A stretch of DNA of 64,000 bases from [Mycobacterium] vasticus (GTDB taxonomy: Bacteria; Actinomycetota; Actinomycetes; Mycobacteriales; Mycobacteriaceae): assembly GCF_020181595.1 (NCBI RefSeq), contig NZ_CP084028.1:3173889-3237888 (forward strand), given 5' to 3'. The notes beneath the pieces were generated by a model. The model did no database searches. It saw nothing but the letters and a program-made list of their open reading frames with translations, and had not been told where the DNA came from. This document shows, in pieces, positions 57,571 to 64,000 of this stretch. The position numbers were made by a program, and so were the translations under genes. The first letter of the stretch is position 1. Each line of letters starts with the position of its first letter.

Positions 57571-58688
57571 CTGTCATCACCGCCGGCACCGTCGTGCTCG
57601 ACGGCCGGGTGCACCGGCCCGGTTGGCTTGCGGTGGACGACGGTCGGATCACCGACTGCGGGTCCGGGCCGGTTCGCGCCGACGCCGACCTCGGTGAGGC
57701 CACGGTGGTGCCCGGCTTCGTCGACCTGCACTGCCACGGCGGCGGCGGTGTCTCCTATGCCGACGACCCGGACCGCGCGGCGGCACTGCACGCCGCGCAC
57801 GGCACCACCGGGGGTCTTGCCAGCCTGGTGACCGCCGACCCGGCGACGCTGCTGGCCCAGGTGCGCGCACTCGCCGACGCGACCCAGCGCGGTGTGGTGG
57901 ACGGCATCCATCTGGAAGGCCCGTGGCTCAGCGGGCTGCACTGCGGCGCGCACGACGCCGCGTTGCTGCGTGACCCCGACCGCGGTGAGGTCGATGCGCT
58001 GCTGGCCGCCGCCGACGGTGCGATCCGGATGGTCACCCTGGCCCCTGAGCGGCCCGGCGCCATCGAAGCCATCACGCACCTGGTCGATGCGGGAGTGGTT
58101 GTGGCCGTTGGGCATACCGACGCCGGATACGAGGCGACGCAGGCCGCGCTGGACGCCGGCGCGACGGTGGGAACGCATCTGTTCAACGCGATGCGCGCCC
58201 TGCACCATCGCGAGCCCGGACCGGTCGCGGCGCTGCTGGCCGACCCGCGGGTTACCGTCGAGCTGATCGCCGACGGCGTTCACCTGCACCCGGCCGTCAT
58301 CGAGCACGTGGTGGCGACCGCCGGACCGGACCGGGTCGCGCTGATCACCGATGCGATGGCCGCCGCCGGGACCGGCGACGGCGCCTTCACGCTCGGCGGG
58401 CTCGACGTCGACGTGACCGGCGGGGTGGCTCGGCTGCGCGGCACCACGACGATCGCCGGCAGCACCGCCACCATGGACCGGATCTTCGCGACCGCGGTGG
58501 AGCTGCTCGGCGGCGACGGCGATGACGCACTGGCCGCCGCGGTGCGCATGACCTCGACCACCCCGGCACGGGTGCTCGGCCTCGACGACATCGGGGTCCT
58601 GCGGGCCGGGTCGATCGCTAACCTGGTGGTGTTGAACGCCGGCCTGCACGTTGAGCGGGTCATGCGCCACGGAATCTGGCTGATGTGA
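57567..58688 (+). CDS. nagA: N-acetylglucosamine-6-phosphate deacetylase
   Basis: This 373-residue amidohydrolase has VPGFVDLHCHGGGG near residue 50, the metal Glu in IHLEGPWLSGLH, His in VAVGHTDAGYE, HLFNAMRALHHREPG, and the catalytic Asp in ALITDAMAAAG. It removes acetate from GlcNAc-6-phosphate, freeing glucosamine 6-phosphate for reuse from cell-wall turnover. It is coupled to sugI by ATGA and lies downstream of dacB1, so the group handles peptidoglycan-related sugars. Confidence 0.93.
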   Translation: MTVITAGTVVLDGRVHRPGWLAVDDGRITDCGSGPVRADADLGEATVVPGFVDLHCHGGGGVSYADDPDRAAALHAAHGTTGGLASLVTADPATLLAQVRALADATQRGVVDGIHLEGPWLSGLHCGAHDAALLRDPDRGEVDALLAAADGAIRMVTLAPERPGAIEAITHLVDAGVVVAVGHTDAGYEATQAALDAGATVGTHLFNAMRALHHREPGPVAALLADPRVTVELIADGVHLHPAVIEHVVATAGPDRVALITDAMAAAGTGDGAFTLGGLDVDVTGGVARLRGTTTIAGSTATMDRIFATAVELLGGDGDDALAAAVRMTSTTPARVLGLDDIGVLRAGSIANLVVLNAGLHVERVMRHGIWLM

Positions 58689-58697
58689 AGGAGAACC

Positions 58698-58982
58698 ATG
58701 AGTGAGCCCATCGTCACCGACATCCCCGAGCAGCACCGCTACGAGATCAGCGTCGACGGCGTGCGCGCCGGGCTGGCGTCCTACCGCGACAGCGGTGACC
58801 GGCGGGACTTCCATCACACCGAGATCGACAAGGCGTTCGGCGGTCAGGGACTGGCCACCAAGCTGATCGCCGCAGCGCTGGCCGACACCCACTCCGCGGG
58901 CAAGCAGATCGTGCCGACCTGCTCCTTCGTGGAGGCCTACGTCGCCAAGCACCCCGAGTACGCGAACCCGGCCGGCAACTGA
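58698..58982 (+). CDS. small GNAT-like acetyltransferase, tandem copy 1
   Basis: This 94-residue protein of the short YjdJ/GNAT-like family has ISVDGVRAGLASYRD, FHHTEIDKAFGGQGLATKLI (acetyl-CoA loop) and TCSFVEAYVAKHPEY. It has AAGGAG before its ATG. The next gene is a paralog. Substrate unknown. It follows nagA by 9 bases and may belong to its transcript. Confidence 0.83.
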   Translation: MSEPIVTDIPEQHRYEISVDGVRAGLASYRDSGDRRDFHHTEIDKAFGGQGLATKLIAAALADTHSAGKQIVPTCSFVEAYVAKHPEYANPAGN

Positions 58983-58995
58983 GGCCGGGGACACC

Positions 58996-59328
58996 ATGAC
59001 CGAGCCGAGTGTCACCAACGCCGCCGACGGCCCCCGCAAGGCCTACGAGATCCACCTCGACGGAGCACGGGCCGGGTTGACCGCCTATGTCGACGCCGGC
59101 GCCCAGCGGATCTTCTTCCACACCGAGATCGGCGAGGAGTACGGCGGACGCGGACTGGCCGGCACGCTGATCGCGGCGGCGCTGGCCGAGACCCGTGCCG
59201 CCGGGAAACGGATCGTGGCGATCTGCCCGTTCGTGGCCGCCTACGTCGAGAAACACCATGACTTCGACGACATCCTCGATCCGGTGACGCCGGAGGCGAA
59301 AGCCGCCGTCCGCGCGGCGCTGGCCTGA
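58996..59328 (+). CDS. small GNAT-like acetyltransferase, tandem copy 2
   Basis: This 110-residue paralog of the preceding gene has IHLDGARAGLTAYVD, FFHTEIGEEYGGRGLAGTLI and AICPFVAAYVEKH, plus an acidic C-terminal extension. The tandem pair, 13 bases apart, probably arose by duplication. It ends two bases before the AhpD-like gene. Confidence 0.83.
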   Translation: MTEPSVTNAADGPRKAYEIHLDGARAGLTAYVDAGAQRIFFHTEIGEEYGGRGLAGTLIAAALAETRAAGKRIVAICPFVAAYVEKHHDFDDILDPVTPEAKAAVRAALA

Positions 59329-59330
59329 CC

Positions 59331-59786
59331 GTGGCGCGGGTATTCATCGACAAGCAGTCGGCATCGGTGTATCGGGCCTACAGCTCGGCGGCGGCCGAGG
59401 TGCGGGCTCGCGCCGAGGAGGCCGGGTTGTCGAGGACGACGCTGGAGCTGGTGAATCTGCGTGTGTCGCAGATCAATCGGTGCGCGTTCTGCCTGAATCT
59501 GCACAGCCGCACCATGTTGGAGTCCGGCGAGAGCCCGCAACGACTGGCGCTGCTGCCGGCCTGGCGGGAGACGGAGTTGTTCACCGACGTCGAACGCGCC
59601 GCGCTGGAGATCGCCGAGGCGGTCACCCTGGTGGCCGGTGGGCATCTGAGCGGCGACGACTACGACCGGGTGCGGGTGCATCTCACCGACGATCAGATCT
59701 CGCTGCTGATCTGGTCGGCGATCACGATCAACACGTTCAACCGGGTGTCGATCATGAGCCGCTACCCCGTGCACGCCGACCGGTAA
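59331..59786 (+). CDS. AhpD/carboxymuconolactone decarboxylase-like peroxidase
   Basis: This 151-residue protein has the AhpD core NRCAFCLNLHSRTMLESGE: CxxC followed by His three residues later, the full peroxidase-type motif. It probably reduces organic peroxides using a lipoyl or thiol donor. The start is GTG 59331, two bases after the previous stop. It is a distant relative of the protein at 50874-51467. Confidence 0.87.
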   Translation: MARVFIDKQSASVYRAYSSAAAEVRARAEEAGLSRTTLELVNLRVSQINRCAFCLNLHSRTMLESGESPQRLALLPAWRETELFTDVERAALEIAEAVTLVAGGHLSGDDYDRVRVHLTDDQISLLIWSAITINTFNRVSIMSRYPVHADR

Positions 59787-59838
59787 CCGGCGCCCCGCAC
59801 CTGATCCCGAGCTGTCCCGCGACCCCGCCGATCGCATA

Positions 59839-59860
59839 TAGTTCAAATTTGTACTACAAT
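59839..59860 (+). promoter_or_regulatory. MarR-type operator overlapping a -10 element
   Basis: TAGTTCAAATTTGTACTA (59839-59856) is an inverted repeat with one mismatched pair, and its right end overlaps a TACAAT -10 hexamer (59855-59860). It lies 24 bases before the marR start, so self-repression is likely. Confidence 0.65.
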
Positions 59861-59879
59861 CGCAGACAGGAGGTGCCCG

Positions 59880-60356
59880 ATGTCCAAGCTGGCCGCCAGC
59901 CTGTCCGGTCCGCAGTCGCAGGCCTGGGGCGCCTATATCGAGAGCAGCGTTCGACTCGAGACCCGGCTCGACGAGCTGCTGCGCGAGCGGACCGGTCTCA
60001 CCCTGATCGACTATCACCTGCTGATGCTGCTGGCCGGCGCCCCAGAACACCGCATGCGGATGAGTGAGCTCGCCGATCGGATGGTCTTCTCCCGCAGCCG
60101 GATCACTTACCAGATCGACTCGATGACCAAACGGGGGCTGACGGTCCGCGAGTCGGCGCCCGACGATCGCCGGGGTTATCGCACCGTGCTCACCGCCGAA
60201 GGTCTGCGCGCCCTGCAGGAGGCGATGCCCCAGCATGCCGCGTCGGTTCGCGCGCTGTTCCTCGACGACCTGGATGCCGGCGAAATAGCCTGTGTCGAGC
60301 GCATCTTCGGCCGGCTGCGCGATCGTCTCGACAACGAACGAAAGGTGTCATCGTGA
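59880..60356 (+). CDS. MarR-family transcriptional regulator
   Basis: This 158-residue regulator has a winged helix: TLIDYHLLMLLAGAPEHRMRM, SELADRMVFSRSRITYQIDSM, then KRGLTVRESAPDDRRGYRTVLT. It likely represses its own operon with the downstream PPOX and methyltransferase genes until a phenolic or electrophilic ligand binds. AGGAGG precedes its ATG. The stop overlaps the next GTG. Confidence 0.9.
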   Translation: MSKLAASLSGPQSQAWGAYIESSVRLETRLDELLRERTGLTLIDYHLLMLLAGAPEHRMRMSELADRMVFSRSRITYQIDSMTKRGLTVRESAPDDRRGYRTVLTAEGLRALQEAMPQHAASVRALFLDDLDAGEIACVERIFGRLRDRLDNERKVSS

Positions 60357-60751
60357 CATTCACCCCGGCCGAATTGGATTACCTGCGCGACCAGCAGATC
60401 GGACGGCTGGCCACCCTCGGGCCCGTCGGCGACCCGCAGATCAGACCGGTCGGTGTGCACCTCGGACCGGACGACGCCACCATCGACATCGTCGGCCACG
60501 CATTGTCGAAAACTCAGAAGTGGCGCAACGTGATCCGCGATCCCCAGGTGTCCTTCATCGTCGACACGGTGATCTCTGTGCAGCCGCCACAGGCCCGCGG
60601 CATCGAGATCCGCGGCACCGGCACCGTGCTGCCTGGAGCCGGCAGCACCGAGGGCGGTCTGTCCGGCGACATCATCCGGATCACCCCGCGGCGAATCGTG
60701 GCCTGGGGCCTCGACTCACCTGGGACCAACTCCCGCAACGTCAACCGATAG
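60353..60751 (+). CDS. PPOX-class F420-dependent oxidoreductase
   Basis: This 132-residue split-barrel protein has ELDYLRDQQIGRLATLGP, PQIRPVGVHLGPD, SKTQKWRNVIRDPQVSFIVD and RIVAWGLD, typical of F420-binding PPOX proteins. GTG 60353 overlaps the marR stop (GTGA). It probably reduces the compound sensed by MarR. Confidence 0.86.
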   Translation: MTFTPAELDYLRDQQIGRLATLGPVGDPQIRPVGVHLGPDDATIDIVGHALSKTQKWRNVIRDPQVSFIVDTVISVQPPQARGIEIRGTGTVLPGAGSTEGGLSGDIIRITPRRIVAWGLDSPGTNSRNVNR

Positions 60752-60766
60752 CGAAAGGAACGCACC

Positions 60767-61372
60767 ATGACACACAAGATCGACTGGGACGACGCCTACC
60801 GGCAACCGCAGGCCCCCGCCTGGAACATCGGTGCGCCGCAACCGGAATACGCGGCGCTGATCAAGCAGCCGGACACGGTCCGCGACGAGGTGCTCGACGC
60901 CGGATGCGGCCATGCCGAATTGTCGCTGGCACTGGCGGCGCGCGGTCATACCGTCGTCGGGATCGACCTGTCCCCCACCGCGATCGAGGCCGCCACCGCT
61001 GCCGCCACCGAGCGCGGCCTGACCAGCGCGACGTTCGCCGCCGCCGACATCACAGAGCTGACGGGCTACGACGACCGGTTCTCCACCATCTTCGACAGCG
61101 GGCTGCTGCACGCTCTGCCCGACGAACTGCGGGAGAACTATGTGCGGGCCATGTACCGGGCGGCGGCACCGGGTGCGACGTTCTACGTTCTGGCCTTCGG
61201 CGCGGGCGCCTTCGCCGACCACGAGGGCCCCGGCCCCACGCAGTTCACCGAAGATCAGATCCGCGAGACGGTTTCGGCAGCCTGGCAGGTCGACGAGATC
61301 CGGCCGGCAACGCTGCACGCGAACGTCGGTGAGATGCCCGGCTTCCTGCTGACGGCACACAAACCGCGCTGA
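60767..61372 (+). CDS. class I SAM-dependent methyltransferase
   Basis: This 201-residue methyltransferase has motif I EVLDAGCGHAELSLALAARG near residue 42 and then VVGIDLSPTAIEAA. The N-terminal WDDAYRQPQAPAWNIGAPQPE resembles thiopurine or halide methyltransferase-like proteins that modify small molecules. AAAGGAA precedes its ATG. It is the third gene of the MarR operon and may detoxify by methylation. Confidence 0.87.
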   Translation: MTHKIDWDDAYRQPQAPAWNIGAPQPEYAALIKQPDTVRDEVLDAGCGHAELSLALAARGHTVVGIDLSPTAIEAATAAATERGLTSATFAAADITELTGYDDRFSTIFDSGLLHALPDELRENYVRAMYRAAAPGATFYVLAFGAGAFADHEGPGPTQFTEDQIRETVSAAWQVDEIRPATLHANVGEMPGFLLTAHKPR

Positions 61373-61388
61373 CCTGGGGTCGGCGGCG

Positions 61389-63328
<1,940 letters not shown>

Positions 63329-63354
63329 TCACGCCGCGTTTTCCCGGCGCGACC

Positions 63355-63410
63355 GTGCACAGTTGTTCGGCCTCACCTGGGGCGTTGCGGGACAACTGTG
63401 CACGCTCGCG
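63355..63410. repeat. dispersed palindromic repeat, type B copy 2
   Basis: Arms at 63355-63371 (GTGCACAGTTGTTCGGC) and 63387-63403 (GCGGGACAACTGTGCAC) flank 15 bases and are followed by GCTCGCG, as at 54382-54437. Here it lies in the divergent spacer between trpS and the enoyl-CoA hydratase gene. Confidence 0.8.
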
Positions 63411-63442
63411 CTGTCCGTTGGCCCGATGAAAGAATCCACCCC

Positions 63443-64000
63443 ATGAAGCTGACCTATGACGACCAGATCGCCGTGCTCGACCTCGGCGACGACGAGAACC
63501 GGTTCTCCCCGGACTTCCTCGACGAGATCAACGCAGTGCTCGATGAGGTCGTCGCCGCGGGCGCCGAAGGCAGGGCCCACGGCCTGGTGACCACCGCGGG
63601 CGGCAAGTTCTACACCAACGGCCTGGACCTGGACTGGCTGATGGCCAACGGAGATCGCACCGACTGGTATGTAGGCCGGGTGCACGCCCTGCTGGCGCGG
63701 GTGCTGACGCTGCCGATGCCGACCGCGGCGGCGGTGGTGGGCCACGCGTTCGGGGCCGGCGCGATGCTCGCGATCGCCCACGACTTCCGGGTGATGCGCG
63801 CCGACCGCGGCTTCTTCTGCTTCCCCGAGGTCGACATCCGGATTCCGTTCACCCCGGGAATGGCCGCGCTGATCCAGGCCAAGCTCACCCCGGCGGCCCA
63901 GGTGGCGTCGATGACGACCGGCCGCCGATTCGGCGGGCAGGACGCCGCGGCCGTCGGGATCGTGGACTCCACCGCCGGCGAGGGCGCGGTGACTCCCGCC
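63443..64000 (+). CDS. enoyl-CoA hydratase/isomerase-family protein (cut by right edge)
   Basis: The first 186 residues of a crotonase-fold protein are present. GLVTTAGGKFYTNGLDLDWL near residue 50 gives the first oxyanion-hole region, and AAVVGHAFGAGAMLAIAHDF near 98 the second. The usual catalytic Glu positions are partly replaced (FCFPEVDIRIPFTPG), so isomerase or another activity is possible. No stop is reached. The ATG lacks a strong ribosome site. Confidence 0.87.
   Translation, partial: MKLTYDDQIAVLDLGDDENRFSPDFLDEINAVLDEVVAAGAEGRAHGLVTTAGGKFYTNGLDLDWLMANGDRTDWYVGRVHALLARVLTLPMPTAAAVVGHAFGAGAMLAIAHDFRVMRADRGFFCFPEVDIRIPFTPGMAALIQAKLTPAAQVASMTTGRRFGGQDAAAVGIVDSTAGEGAVTPA

Overview
The window is a 64 kb piece of a high-GC actinobacterial chromosome, almost certainly a non-tuberculous Mycobacterium. 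The evidence is the gene content and order: usfY-rsbW-sigF, lhr-nei2, glpD, lpdA, amiA1, deoD-pmmB-upp, an Rv3311-like gene, add-deoA-cdd, sdhCDAB, sigJ, dacB1, sugI, nagA, yhjD and trpS. This follows the M. tuberculosis Rv3286c-Rv3336c segment as I remember it. Lipoproteins, PE-PPE-domain hydrolases, a cutinase and a TB8.4-like secreted protein also fit. No rRNA, tRNA, CRISPR array, transposase or phage gene was seen.

Region 1 (1-20 kb) is a stress and signalling block. It holds a GMC oxidoreductase operon, two small DUF6131-type membrane proteins far apart, a frameshifted MEDS-ATPase gene followed by a MEDS-STAS gene, and a CDGSH protein with a methyltransferase. It continues with an enolase-superfamily enzyme, a thiamine-diphosphate enzyme, two ANTAR RNA-binding regulators, a STAS protein, hemerythrin, a PfpI/DJ-1 protein, a DUF2231-Rieske protein, a TB8.4-like protein, a cutinase and a GH15 glucoamylase. 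It ends with sigF, rsbW, usfY, a CsbD-like protein and a GlnR-like regulator. At least three promoters match GGTTT-N16-GGGTA exactly (before the GMC operon, the TPP enzyme and hemerythrin), and several more are near matches. Much of the block is therefore probably the SigF regulon placed around sigF itself.

Region 2 (20-33.5 kb) carries DNA repair (lhr, nei2), a pseudouridine synthase, then a relatively AT-rich island with two paralogous secreted Leu/Gly-rich proteins of unknown function. Their position is where phoY1 sits in M. tuberculosis. glpD and lpdA follow; this LpdA has both cysteines of a CxxxxC pair.

Region 3 (33.5-50 kb) is nucleoside salvage (deoD, pmmB, upp, add, deoA, cdd), two tandem PE-PPE-domain hydrolases where sapM lies in M. 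tuberculosis, an LGFP-type lipoprotein, and the sdhCDAB operon. SdhB has an unusual Cys-rich N-terminus.

Region 4 (50-64 kb) has a steroid-reductase-like membrane enzyme and an AhpD-like gene behind an excellent ECF41-type promoter, followed by a PPOX/F420 enzyme and sigJ. Then come a HabA/B-like protein, an SMP-30-like protein, and dacB1-DUF4345-sugI-nagA. A small detoxification-like run follows (two acetyltransferase-like paralogs, an AhpD-like protein, MarR, a PPOX enzyme, a methyltransferase), then yhjD-trpS and an enoyl-CoA hydratase cut by the right edge. Two families of dispersed palindromic repeats are scattered through regions 3 and 4. Most genes sit in tightly coupled operons with ATGA, GTGA or TGATG overlaps.
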